Below are positions 34,601-42,792 of a stretch of 64,000 bases of DNA, in pieces (position 1 is the stretch's first letter; the number at the start of each line of letters is the position of its first letter). Position numbers and translations under genes: made by a program. The notes beneath the pieces are model-generated. The model saw nothing but the letters and a program-made list of their open reading frames with translations, was not told the origin of the DNA and ran no database searches. Location: the NCBI RefSeq assembly GCF_017599385.1, contig NZ_JAGFPK010000001.1, positions 3,479,436 to 3,543,435 on the forward strand. The letters run 5' to 3'. The DNA comes from Ciceribacter sp. L1K22 (GTDB lineage Bacteria > Pseudomonadota > Alphaproteobacteria > Rhizobiales > Rhizobiaceae).

Positions 34601-36277
34601 TCAGGCTGCAGTGGGCGCCGCGATCGTTTTCGGCGCGCGAAGCTTCTTGTCGGGATCGATGTCCGGGACCGCCTCGATAAGGGCGGCGGTGTAGGCCTGC
34701 TTGGGCCGCGCGAAGACATCGGCGGACCGCCCCTCCTCGACGACTTCGCCGTGGTACATGACGAGCACCCGGTCGCAGAGATTGCGGACGATTGCGAGGT
34801 CGTGGGCGATGAACAGCAGGGTCAGGTTCATGCGCGTCTTCAACTCGGCGAAGAGATCGACGATCTGCTTCTGGATGGTGACGTCGAGGGCGGCCACGCA
34901 TTCGTCGGCGATGATCATCCGGGGATTGACCGCGAGCGCTCTTGCGATGCCGACGCGCTGGCACTGGCCACCGCTCATGCTGCGCGGGCGCCGGTCTTTG
35001 AACTCTTGGCCAAGGTGGACCAGATCGAGCAGTTCCTCGATGCGGTGAGGGATTTGCGCAAACGGCATGCCCTGCACCTTAAGAACCTCGCCAAGCGTTT
35101 CACCGACGGTCATACGCGGATTGAGAGCATTGAGCGGATCTTGGAACACCATCGCCGTTTCCCGCCGAAGCTTGGCGAGTGCGTGCTTTGGCTGTTGGGC
35201 GAGATCCACACCGTCAAAGGTGACATGCCCCGAGGAGATCGGCGTCAGGCCCAGAATGGCGCGGGCGAGCGTGCTCTTGCCGCTCCCGGATTCGCCGACT
35301 ATGCCGACGGTATCGCCGGGCATGACCTGGAAACTGACGTTCTTGACGGCGGCAACGGTTTTCCTTGCGGTGCGGAAGAGTGAACCGCCGACATCGAAAC
35401 GGACATTGAGATCATCCACTTCCAAGAGCGGCCGCGTTGTTTTTTCGCTGGCGTCAGAAGCGACTGTTGCCGACGCGCTTGCCACCGGCAGCGAGGGATG
35501 GCTGCCGATCAGCATCTGCGTGTATTCGTGTTGCGGCCGTCCGAGTACCTGACGCTTGCCGCCCTGTTCCACCAGTCGGCCGTTGCGCATGACAGCGATC
35601 CGGTCGCAGGTCTGCGCGACGATGCCGAGATCATGGGTGATCAGGATCACGGACAGCCCGAAGCGATCGCGCAGATCAAGCAGAAGCTCCAAAATTTGTG
35701 CCTGGATCGTCACGTCGAGCGCCGTCGTCGGTTCGTCCGCGATCAGGATCTTCGGTTTGCACGACAGTGCGGCGGCGATCATCGCTCTTTGCCGCATGCC
35801 GCCGGAGAACTCGTGCGGATAGTTATCGTATTGCCGCGCCGGATCGGGAAAGCCGACCTGTGCCAACATCTCGATCGCTTCCGCCCGGGCCTGTCTGGCG
35901 CTCATGCCCTGGTGAAAACGGATGCCTTCGGCGATCTGGTGGCCGATCTTCATGACTGGATCGAGGTGGCTGGTCGGGTTCTGGAAGATCATGCCGATCT
36001 CGCGTCCGCGCACGGCAAGCATGTCCTCAGGCGTCGCCGTCACGAGGTCGCGGCCGTCGAGCTCGACGGAACCGGCGTCGATCGACAGTTTCCTGGACGG
36101 CAGCAGTCGCATCACGGCGCGGCAGAGCAGGCTTTTGCCCGAGCCGCTCTCACCGACAAGCCCGAGCACCTCGCCCTTGGCGAGATCGAAGGAGACGTGG
36201 TTGATCAGCGTTCGCGGTGGGTCTTCTCCGTGAAAATTGACCACAAGATCGCGGATCGAGAGGATGGGTTCGTTCAT
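34601..36277 (-). CDS. Fused two-domain peptide ABC transporter ATPase (DppD-DppF)
   Basis: This 558-residue protein joins two complete ABC ATPases. The first (about 5-255) has Walker A GESGSGKSLLC and signature FSGGMRQRAMIA. The second (about 285-535) has GESGSGKSTLA and MSGGQCQRVGIA, each with its own Walker B ([12 protein letters not shown] and MIIADECVAALD). The second Walker B has Cys where Pro is usual. ATG 36277 overlaps the permease stop by four bases; longer upstream frames lie inside that permease. It powers the DppBC-type channel. Confidence 0.95.
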   Translation of the reverse strand: MNEPILSIRDLVVNFHGEDPPRTLINHVSFDLAKGEVLGLVGESGSGKSLLCRAVMRLLPSRKLSIDAGSVELDGRDLVTATPEDMLAVRGREIGMIFQNPTSHLDPVMKIGHQIAEGIRFHQGMSARQARAEAIEMLAQVGFPDPARQYDNYPHEFSGGMRQRAMIAAALSCKPKILIADEPTTALDVTIQAQILELLLDLRDRFGLSVILITHDLGIVAQTCDRIAVMRNGRLVEQGGKRQVLGRPQHEYTQMLIGSHPSLPVASASATVASDASEKTTRPLLEVDDLNVRFDVGGSLFRTARKTVAAVKNVSFQVMPGDTVGIVGESGSGKSTLARAILGLTPISSGHVTFDGVDLAQQPKHALAKLRRETAMVFQDPLNALNPRMTVGETLGEVLKVQGMPFAQIPHRIEELLDLVHLGQEFKDRRPRSMSGGQCQRVGIARALAVNPRMIIADECVAALDVTIQKQIVDLFAELKTRMNLTLLFIAHDLAIVRNLCDRVLVMYHGEVVEEGRSADVFARPKQAYTAALIEAVPDIDPDKKLRAPKTIAAPTAA

Positions 36278-37128
36278 TCCTGCACCCCCAGCATATCGCC
36301 CAGGGCATCGCCGAGCAGACTGAAGGCAAACGCCAGGAAGACGATCGAGAGGCCTGGGAAAAGCGTGATCCACCACGCAGTCGTCACGAAGGGCTGGCCT
36401 TCCGCGACCATGATGCCCCATTCCGCAGTCGGTGGCTGCACGCCGAGCCCGAGATAGCTGATGGCCGCGCCGTTCAGGAGCACCAGAACGGCGTCCGACA
36501 TCACGAATACCAGCGATCCCGCCACGGCGTTGGGAAGGAGGTGGCGGAACATGATGCGGGTCCGGCTGAAGCCGAGGCTCACCGCCGCGACCGCGTAGTC
36601 ATTGTTCTTCAGAACGAGGATCTGGGCGCGCACGAGGCGCGCATAGGAGACCCAGCCGACAAGAGCCATGGCGATGTAGAAGCTCTTCAGCCCCGGTCCC
36701 AGGATTGCGATGATCGAAAGCATCAGCACGAGGAACGGAAAGGCGAGGATGATGTCGATGATGCGCATGAAGATGGTGTCGACGATCCCACCGAAGAAGC
36801 CTGCGATTGTGCCGACGAGCGTCCCGATGATGAAAGGGAAGATCACGCCGATGAAGGCGATCTGCAGGTCGATCCTCGTGCCCCAGATGACGCGCGAAAG
36901 GATATCGCGTCCGAAGTTATCCGTACCGAACGGGTGGCTAAAGGAGGGCGGCTGCAGGCGCGCATCCGCCATCTGCACGACCGGATCGTAGGGTGCGACG
37001 ACAGGCGCGGCGATCGCGATCAGCACAAAGAAACCCAGCAGCCCTGCCCCCAAGGCAAATGCCAGGTTCTGTCCAAGCCAGCGGCTGAGCCCGATAGAAA
37101 CGGTTAGTGGCTTTGCCGGGGCGCTCAT
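36274..37128 (-). CDS. Peptide ABC transporter permease (DppC type)
   Basis: This 284-residue permease has the DppC-type N-terminal helix (about 20-42), the GTDNFGRDILSRVIWGTRID motif near residue 70 and six segments in all. The EAA-like loop is near residue 180 (AVAAVSLGFSRTRIMFRHLLP, shortened here to AVSLGFSRTRIM). It overlaps DppB upstream and the fused ATPase downstream by four bases each. Confidence 0.94.
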   Translation of the reverse strand: MSAPAKPLTVSIGLSRWLGQNLAFALGAGLLGFFVLIAIAAPVVAPYDPVVQMADARLQPPSFSHPFGTDNFGRDILSRVIWGTRIDLQIAFIGVIFPFIIGTLVGTIAGFFGGIVDTIFMRIIDIILAFPFLVLMLSIIAILGPGLKSFYIAMALVGWVSYARLVRAQILVLKNNDYAVAAVSLGFSRTRIMFRHLLPNAVAGSLVFVMSDAVLVLLNGAAISYLGLGVQPPTAEWGIMVAEGQPFVTTAWWITLFPGLSIVFLAFAFSLLGDALGDMLGVQE

Positions 37129-38063
37129 AGCTTCACCCGCGGATCGGCGGTCACCGTGATGATGTCGGCCAGGAAGTTCACTAGCACCGTGGCACAGGCA
37201 AAAACCATGGCCACGCCCTGGACGACCATGTAGTCGCGGGAAAAGATTGCCCGCACGAGCAACTGTCCCATACCGGGCAACGCAAACACGCTTTCCACGA
37301 CCACGCTTCCCCCGATCAGCCAGCCGATGTTGACGGCGAGCAGATTTATTGTCGGGACGATCGAATTCGGGAGTACGTGGCGCCAGAAGACGATGTTTTC
37401 CGGCATGCCGCGTGCGCGCGCCGCCGTTGCGACATCCGAGTGCAACGACTGGATCATGGCTGCCCGGAGGCTGCGCGTGAGAACCGCTGATAGCGAAAGG
37501 GCAATGGTCAGGCTCGGCAGCGCCAGGTGCCAGAGCTTTTCCGTGAAGGTGTTGCCGTAGCCTGAAACCGGAAACAGATCGAGTTGAACACTGAAAAAGA
37601 TGATCAGCATCAATGCCAACCAGAAGGGCGGGAAGCCGATGCCCATTGTGGAGACGACCCGCACCGCGTGGTCCGCGAGCCGGCCCTGACGCCGGGCCGC
37701 AAGTGCCGACATCGGGACGGCAATAAGGATGGAGAGAATGACGCTCGTCAGCACCAGCATCAGTGTCGGCTCAATCCTGGCAGCGATCAGCCTCAGCACG
37801 TCGATCTTGTAGAGAATCGACTTGCCCATTTCGCCGCGACCGAGATTCTCGATGAAGTAGAAGTATTGAAGCCATATCGGCTCATCGAGCCCATATTGCT
37901 CGCGAATACGGGCGATCGCCGTCGGCGTCGCCCGCGTGCCGAGAAGGACTCGGGCGGGGTCCCCCGGAATGAGTCGAACGAGAACAAACGTGATGATGCT
38001 GATCCCGAAAAGAACGGGCAGAAGCTGTAGCGGCCGGTAGAGAACGAACCTGTATCGGTGCAT
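37125..38063 (-). CDS. Peptide ABC transporter permease (DppB type)
   Basis: This 312-residue permease begins with the DppB signature (LLPVLFGISIITFVLVRLI-PGDPAR, residues about 13-38). It ends with the helix before TADPRVKL, and its ATPase-docking loop reads 'VATAARARGMPENIVFWRHV' near residue 213. It lies 50 bases after the iminopeptidase gene and is co-directional with it, so both are likely in one transcript. Confidence 0.94.
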   Translation of the reverse strand: MHRYRFVLYRPLQLLPVLFGISIITFVLVRLIPGDPARVLLGTRATPTAIARIREQYGLDEPIWLQYFYFIENLGRGEMGKSILYKIDVLRLIAARIEPTLMLVLTSVILSILIAVPMSALAARRQGRLADHAVRVVSTMGIGFPPFWLALMLIIFFSVQLDLFPVSGYGNTFTEKLWHLALPSLTIALSLSAVLTRSLRAAMIQSLHSDVATAARARGMPENIVFWRHVLPNSIVPTINLLAVNIGWLIGGSVVVESVFALPGMGQLLVRAIFSRDYMVVQGVAMVFACATVLVNFLADIITVTADPRVKL

Positions 38064-38113
38064 GTGTTCTGTTATCGCCTTTGGCTAAAGGTGGCGCGGC
38101 GTGCCGGTCGAGG

Positions 38114-39001
38114 TCATGATAGGTGCCGGGCCAGGAAGTCGATCAGCGCAGGATAATACGCTTCGGCATTCTCGTAGAACGGCATGTGGCTTGCATTTCG
38201 GAACACGCACAACTGCGCATTGGGCAGAGCGTTCTTCATCCGCATCGCACAGGCGGGCGTGAGTTCGTCATGCTCACCGACGGTGATAAGCACGGGTAAG
38301 TCCAGCCCGGGCAGGTCCGGTATGCGGTTCCAGTCTTTCAGGTTGCCCGTATAAAGAAATTCGTTCGGCCCCTGCATGGTCATGTACGGCCCCATGTTCC
38401 AGTCATCGAGCGAGCGACGGACGGGTGCCGGCCAGTCGGGCAGGCGGCAGACGTGGCGGTAGTTGAGGATGGTCACCGCCGCCTGATACTCAGGGTGTTC
38501 GAGCGTGCCCTGCGCCTCGTGCTTTTGCATCATCGCGACGGTCTCGGAGCCAAGTGCGGCGCGAAGTCGCTCGAGCTCGGACACCAGATGCGGCATGTCC
38601 GCGACGGTGTCTTCCAAGATGAGCGTCTTTAGATTCTCTTTGTATTTAAGCGCGTAGTCGATCGCCAGCCAGCCGCCCCAGGAGTGTCCGAGGAGATGCA
38701 CCTTGCCGAGGTTGAGCGCCTTTCGGACCGTCTCGGTCTCCTCGACATAGCGATCGATGGTCCAGAGGCCCTCGTCGGTTGGACGATCGGAGGAGCCGGT
38801 TCCGAGCTGGTCGAAGGCCACCACCCGGTAACCTTGATCCACGAGACAGGAATGGGCGTCGCGGAGATAGTCACACGGCAATCCAGGTCCGCCGTTCAGG
38901 CAAAAGACGGTCTCGTCGCCGCTTCCGAAGCTGTAGGCGACAACCTTGAACCCATCGACCTCGACTTCGATGCGTTCATCCGGAGTGATCTCACGCCACA
39001 T
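38114..39001 (-). CDS. pip: Proline iminopeptidase-like hydrolase (S33), copy 1
   Basis: This 295-residue alpha/beta hydrolase has the oxyanion-hole motif LNGGPGLPCDY (about residue 35), FDQLGTGSS (about 64), the nucleophile elbow GHSWGG (Ser near 105), and the acid and base in 'VGEHDELTP' (about 242) and 'ASHMPFYE' (about 270). Proline iminopeptidases release N-terminal proline or hydrolyse small amides; no signal peptide is present, so it acts in the cytoplasm. It leads the operon with the peptide ABC transporter and is divergent from a LuxR solo, the classical arrangement in plant-associated bacteria. Confidence 0.9.
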   Translation of the reverse strand: MWREITPDERIEVEVDGFKVVAYSFGSGDETVFCLNGGPGLPCDYLRDAHSCLVDQGYRVVAFDQLGTGSSDRPTDEGLWTIDRYVEETETVRKALNLGKVHLLGHSWGGWLAIDYALKYKENLKTLILEDTVADMPHLVSELERLRAALGSETVAMMQKHEAQGTLEHPEYQAAVTILNYRHVCRLPDWPAPVRRSLDDWNMGPYMTMQGPNEFLYTGNLKDWNRIPDLPGLDLPVLITVGEHDELTPACAMRMKNALPNAQLCVFRNASHMPFYENAEAYYPALIDFLARHLS

Positions 39002-39078
39002 GTCGCCCTGCCCTCTCGAATTGACTTGACCAAAATTTGAGCATGGCTAACTTTATCGCATCGCATCATGCGTACCAG

Positions 39079-39094
39079 CTATTACAAGTGATAG
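39079..39094. promoter_or_regulatory. Lux-box-like imperfect palindrome
   Basis: CTATTACAAGTGATAG pairs at six of eight positions across its centre and lies between the divergent iminopeptidase (start 39001) and LuxR (start 39127) genes, 32 bases before the latter. LuxR-type dimers bind dyads of about 18-20 bp. It does not match the classical sequence closely, so this is a candidate only. Confidence 0.35.
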
Positions 39095-39126
39095 GGTGGC
39101 TTGCGATCGTCGTGCCGGAGTGTGGG

Positions 39127-39909
39127 ATGTCAGAGGAAATCAACGCGATCGCAGATCGTCTAGCGGGGCTGGAAACCCTTGACGACAGGATCGACGAGGC
39201 TTTCGAAGCAATGCGGATGCTGGGCTTCGAAGCCCTGATCTACGACTACACGCCGACGCCCTGCGACATCGGCGGACAGGTGGAAATACCGACGCTCCTG
39301 AAGCTGCGGAATGTCGCCGGCGACATGTACGATTATTGGTGCAATCGCGAGTATTTCCGCATTGACCCCGTCCAGCGCCTTGCGATGCAGACATCGGTAC
39401 CATTCTTCTGGAACTACGATCCCGACGTCGAAACGAAGATCAGCCGCTTCCTTACGGACGATACCAAGCCGGTCTGCGATTTTCTGCGCGAGCATGACAT
39501 GCTTGCAGGGATAACGGTGCCGGTTCACATGCCGCGCGGCGACTATGCGACCGTAACAGGGGTGCGCTATGGCGCCCGGCGAGACTTCAGTCGGGATGCC
39601 ATGCGCGTCATCGCCGATTTCAGCCTGCTGGCACATGTCTTCCATGAGGCCGCCTACGAGCTCTTCGACGACAAGGTGCTGAATGCATCCGGTGTGCGCC
39701 TCACCGAACGGGAGCGCGAATGTCTGACTTACTCGTCCTATGGGCTGTCGGCGAAGGAGATTTCGCGCATCATCGATCGGTCGGTTCCAACTGTTGTCAT
39801 GCACTTGAATTCGGCTACTCGTAAACTCGGCGCGAAGAACAGGACGCAGGCCGTCGTCCGGGCGACCCAGTGCCGTTTGCTCTCAAGCGTTCCGGCCTAT
39901 AAGTTATGA
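39127..39909 (+). CDS. LuxR-family solo, plant-responsive subfamily
   Basis: Residues about 15-165 of this 260-residue protein form an autoinducer-binding domain and about 190-255 a LuxR helix-turn-helix (LTERERECLTYSSYGLSAKE and DRSVPTVVMHLNSA). Aligned to TraR, Asp70-Pro71, Trp85 and Gly113 are kept, but the two signal-contact residues differ: position 57 is Met and 61 is Trp (in MYDYWCNREYFRIDP). That Met/Trp pair marks the OryR/PsoR/PipR subfamily that senses plant compounds rather than AHLs. No luxI is present. An in-frame start at 39037 is possible; 39127 has CGGAG upstream. Proline iminopeptidase genes flank it on both sides. Confidence 0.9.
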   Translation: MSEEINAIADRLAGLETLDDRIDEAFEAMRMLGFEALIYDYTPTPCDIGGQVEIPTLLKLRNVAGDMYDYWCNREYFRIDPVQRLAMQTSVPFFWNYDPDVETKISRFLTDDTKPVCDFLREHDMLAGITVPVHMPRGDYATVTGVRYGARRDFSRDAMRVIADFSLLAHVFHEAAYELFDDKVLNASGVRLTERERECLTYSSYGLSAKEISRIIDRSVPTVVMHLNSATRKLGAKNRTQAVVRATQCRLLSSVPAYKL

Positions 39910-39974
39910 TAGCTGCCACCGGTGCGTGAGCATCGCTAAGGTCTTCTCCTGCCCATGAGATCAAGGAGAATGAC

Positions 39975-40877
39975 GTGGCCGCCATTTCGTCGATTGAAGG
40001 TTATGCACCCTTCCGGGACTACCGGACCTGGTATCGGATCACGGGTTCGCTTTCCTCCGATCGCCTGCCTCTGGTCGTCGCGCATGGCGGTCCCGGCTGC
40101 ACCCATGACTACGTCGATGCCTTCAAGGACATTGCTGCGCTGGATGGCCGCGCCGTCATCCACTACGACCAGCTTGGCAACGGCAACTCGACGCGCCTTC
40201 CCGACAAGGGCCCTGATTTCTGGACCGTCGAACTCTTTCTGGACGAACTCGACAACCTGCTAAATCACCTCGGCATCCAGGACCGCTATGCCTATCTCGG
40301 CCAGTCCTGGGGCGGCATGCTCGGCTCGGAGCATGCGGTGCGTCGCCCCGCCGGACTGAAGGCATTCGTCATCGCCAATTCGCCGGCCAACATGCGGACC
40401 TGGGTCGCCGAGGCGAACCGGCTTCGCCGGGAACTTCCGGATGACGTCCAGGCGATGCTGTTGCGCCACGAAGAAGCCGGAACGATCACCGATCCCGACT
40501 ACATCGCTGCCTCCAGGGTTTTCTACGACCGCCATGTGTGCCGTGTGACGCCGTGGCCGGAGGAAGTCGCGCGCACCTTCGCGATCATGGACGAGGACAA
40601 CACAGTCTATCGCAACATGAACGGTCCCACCGAATTCCATGTCATAGGAACGCTTAAGGACTGGACCATCGAGGACCGTCTTCACCGTATTGCCGCCCCC
40701 ACCCTGCTCATCTCGGGGCGCCATGACGAAGCAACGCCGCTGGTCTTGAAGCCTTATGTCGACAACGTACCCGGATGCCGCTGGGTGGTCTTCGAAAACT
40801 CGAGCCACATGCCGCATGTCGAGGAAAAGGCGCTCTGCCTGACCACTGTTTCGGATTTCCTCAAGCAGTTCGACTGA
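39975..40877 (+). CDS. pip: Proline iminopeptidase-like hydrolase (S33), copy 2
   Basis: This 300-residue S33 hydrolase has [10 protein letters not shown] (about residue 37), [15 protein letters not shown] (nucleophile Ser near 110; the usual GHSWGG has Gln here), 'GRHDEATP' (about 250) and SSHMPHVEE (about 277). The start is GTG 39975, with AAGGAG six bases upstream. It follows the LuxR solo by 65 bases in the same direction. It resembles copy 1 (38114-39001) throughout but is clearly diverged, so the two may have different substrates. Confidence 0.9.
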   Translation: MAAISSIEGYAPFRDYRTWYRITGSLSSDRLPLVVAHGGPGCTHDYVDAFKDIAALDGRAVIHYDQLGNGNSTRLPDKGPDFWTVELFLDELDNLLNHLGIQDRYAYLGQSWGGMLGSEHAVRRPAGLKAFVIANSPANMRTWVAEANRLRRELPDDVQAMLLRHEEAGTITDPDYIAASRVFYDRHVCRVTPWPEEVARTFAIMDEDNTVYRNMNGPTEFHVIGTLKDWTIEDRLHRIAAPTLLISGRHDEATPLVLKPYVDNVPGCRWVVFENSSHMPHVEEKALCLTTVSDFLKQFD

Positions 40878-40915
40878 CAGCCGAACAGCGAGATGCGAAC
40901 GAGACGTTTGGCGGC

Positions 40916-40954
40916 TTGACAAAAGACGAATGGGCATATTTTAATCATGCCCAT
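40916..40954 (+). promoter_or_regulatory. Promoter of the ami operon with operator dyad
   Basis: TTGACA (40916-40921) and TTTTAA (40939-40944) are 17 bases apart. An 8-bp dyad, ATGGGCAT (40930-40937) and ATGCCCAT (40947-40954) with a 9-base spacer, straddles the -10, as a repressor site would. Transcription would start near 40951 and run through the hairpins and terminator before amiC. Confidence 0.65.
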
Positions 40955-40957
40955 CAT

Positions 40958-41016
40958 CTGAGCAGAGCGCTCGGACTTCTTACATCGGCGACATCCGTCA
41001 ACGGGCAATAGAGCCC
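40958..41016 (+). promoter_or_regulatory. Candidate ANTAR-responsive leader hairpins
   Basis: Two short stems occur between promoter and terminator: CTGAGC-AGAGC-GCTCGG (40958-40974) and GGGC-AATAGA-GCCC (41003-41016). The second has a six-base loop starting with A, and its 3' arm overlaps the 5' arm of the terminator (41015-41024), so the two are mutually exclusive. ANTAR proteins bind paired hexaloop hairpins with A at loop position 1 and G at 4. Here the first loop has five bases (A1, G4) and the second lacks G4, so the match is partial. Confidence 0.45.
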
Positions 41017-41058
41017 CACAACGCCCCTATAACAGGGATCCGCGTTGTGGGATTTTTT
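41015..41058 (+). terminator. Intrinsic terminator in the ami leader
   Basis: CCCACAACGC (41015-41024) pairs perfectly with GCGTTGTGGG (41042-41051) and is followed by ATTTTTT, a textbook Rho-independent terminator. It ends 17 bases before amiC and lies downstream of the promoter at 40916. It is therefore either an attenuator opened by AmiR or the end of a short transcript. Confidence 0.85.
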
Positions 41059-41074
41059 GCGTTTGGAATTCTCA

Positions 41075-42211
41075 ATGCTGAATCCAGTGAAAATCGGCAT
41101 CCTCTACTCGACGACAGGGCCTTACGGCGCCATGGGCCGTGACGCCTTCGACGGCGTGGAATTTGCGTTTCACGAATATGCGAAAGCTGGTGGCACACGG
41201 GTGCAGCCGGTGTTCTTCGATCCCCACGCCGATCTTTCGGCTTATCTCGAAGGTGCGCGAAGCCTGATCCGCGACAGTGGCTGCCGCCACATCATCGGCA
41301 CGATCACGTCCGCTGCCCGCAAGGAGGTGCTGCCGCTCGTCGAAAAGCATGACGGCCTCTTGTGGTACATGTGCCCCTATGAAGGATTCGAAGCGAACGA
41401 AAACGTCATTTATATCGGCGGCTGCCCGAACCAGCATCTGATCCCGCTCTTCGAGCATCTCATTCCCCGCCATGGTGCGCGACCCTATCTCGTCGGCGCC
41501 AACTATGTCTGGGGCTGGGAAATGAATCGGCTGGCGCGTGAACTCGTCGCGAACGCCGGCGGAACCGTGCTCGGTGAACGTTACCTGCCGCTGGAGGAAA
41601 CGGCGGTCGAACGCATCATTGCCGATATCGCGGAGAAGCGCCCGAGCTTCGTCCTCAACAATCTCATCGGTCCGTCAAGTTACGCCTTCCTCAAGGCCAT
41701 GCACGAGCTTGGTCAGCGGGATCCCGCATTTCTGCCGGAGAACTGCCCGGTCGCAAGTTGCGACCTCCAAGAAAGCGAACTCGATGAAATCGAGGATGGT
41801 GCCGCGATCGGCCAGCTTTGCGCCGCCTCCTATTTCGACACGCTTGACACGGCGGAAAACCGCGATTTCAAGACCCGGCTGCGAGCCTTCAAGCCGACGG
41901 CCCGCAGGGTCTCCAGTATCTTTGCCAGCGCCTATACCGCCGTGAGCATCTGCATCGGCGCGATCGAGGCGTCCGGCGACGGCGACCCGACGACCGTGCG
42001 TCGACAGGTTCATGCCGCCACCTGGCCGGGTCTTTTTGGCGACATGGTCGTCGACCCGGTCACCAACCACGCCGCCCTCCCTTTCCTCCTCGGTCGTATC
42101 AATGCCGCGCGTGGTTTCGATGTCATCGCCGCGCGCCCTCCGCTAGCTGCTGATCCTTATCTGACCGGCGGAAGTACGCGGAGCGAGCCTCGATTGAGGG
42201 TCGTATCATGA
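41075..42211 (+). CDS. amiC: AmiC-like amide-sensing ligand-binding protein
   Basis: This 378-residue protein has the type I periplasmic-binding fold of AmiC/UrtA (VKIGILYSTTGPYGAMG at the N-terminus, 'GTITSAARKEVLPL' near residue 78, 'NYVWGWEMNRLARE' near 145, 'VLNNLIGPSSYAFL' near 190). It lacks a signal peptide, as expected for cytoplasmic AmiC, which in Pseudomonas binds amides and holds AmiR inactive. An upstream in-frame start (41045) falls in the terminator, so ATG 41075 is chosen. It overlaps amiR by four bases. Confidence 0.88.
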   Translation: MLNPVKIGILYSTTGPYGAMGRDAFDGVEFAFHEYAKAGGTRVQPVFFDPHADLSAYLEGARSLIRDSGCRHIIGTITSAARKEVLPLVEKHDGLLWYMCPYEGFEANENVIYIGGCPNQHLIPLFEHLIPRHGARPYLVGANYVWGWEMNRLARELVANAGGTVLGERYLPLEETAVERIIADIAEKRPSFVLNNLIGPSSYAFLKAMHELGQRDPAFLPENCPVASCDLQESELDEIEDGAAIGQLCAASYFDTLDTAENRDFKTRLRAFKPTARRVSSIFASAYTAVSICIGAIEASGDGDPTTVRRQVHAATWPGLFGDMVVDPVTNHAALPFLLGRINAARGFDVIAARPPLAADPYLTGGSTRSEPRLRVVS

Positions 42212-42792
42212 TGTCGCGGACACCGAATTTTACGGGATGGCGCGTGGTTATCCTCGCGGAGGAGGACAGCAATACCGAGAAGCTGTGCCGCCAACTCGCT
42301 CTCCTGGGTGTCAGCTCATCCCTGCAATGGTTGCCGTTGGCGGACGATGCCTTGCCGGATCTGGTTATCGTCGATGCCGATCGTGGCTGGGACGAACTTC
42401 TGCCGTGGGCACGCCGCAAGCCGGCTCGCCCGGTTGCGGCCTTGCTCGGCTCTGAAGCGCCCGGCCGGATCGCATGGGCGATCGATTGCGGCGCCGCGTC
42501 GTTCATTCCGAAGCCGGTATCGGCTTCGACCGTCTATCCAGCGCTGGTTCTTGCGGTCAGTACCCACGAACAGCGCTTGGAGGACGAGGCGCGCATAGAT
42601 CGGCTCGAGGAACGCCTGAAGCTGCGTCCTGTCGTCTTTGCGGCGGTCGACCGGCTGAAGGTCGAACGGCAGATCGACGACGAACGCGCCTACGGCCTGC
42701 TTCGAAACTGCGCGATGCGGCGGCGCATGCCGATCGAACAGCTGGCGGCGCTCGTCGTCGGCGGCATCGAAACCCTGCGCGAGGTTGGCTGA
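42208..42792 (+). CDS. amiR: AmiR-like ANTAR antitermination regulator
   Basis: This 194-residue protein has an N-terminal pseudo-receiver domain (about 10-115; VVILAEEDSNTEKLCRQLAL, lacking an ordinary phosphoacceptor pattern), a short coiled coil (about 120-140; RIDRLEERLKLR) and a C-terminal ANTAR domain (about 135-190; AAVDRLKVERQIDDERAYGL). ANTAR proteins bind leader RNA and prevent termination. It overlaps amiC and the downstream permease gene, and the intrinsic terminator in front of amiC is the natural target. Confidence 0.9.
   Translation: MMSRTPNFTGWRVVILAEEDSNTEKLCRQLALLGVSSSLQWLPLADDALPDLVIVDADRGWDELLPWARRKPARPVAALLGSEAPGRIAWAIDCGAASFIPKPVSASTVYPALVLAVSTHEQRLEDEARIDRLEERLKLRPVVFAAVDRLKVERQIDDERAYGLLRNCAMRRRMPIEQLAALVVGGIETLREVG

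Noticed and set aside
38629-39037. luxI-type autoinducer synthase near the LuxR gene
   Set aside because: No frame in the region shows synthase motifs; the LuxR protein is a solo within the window.
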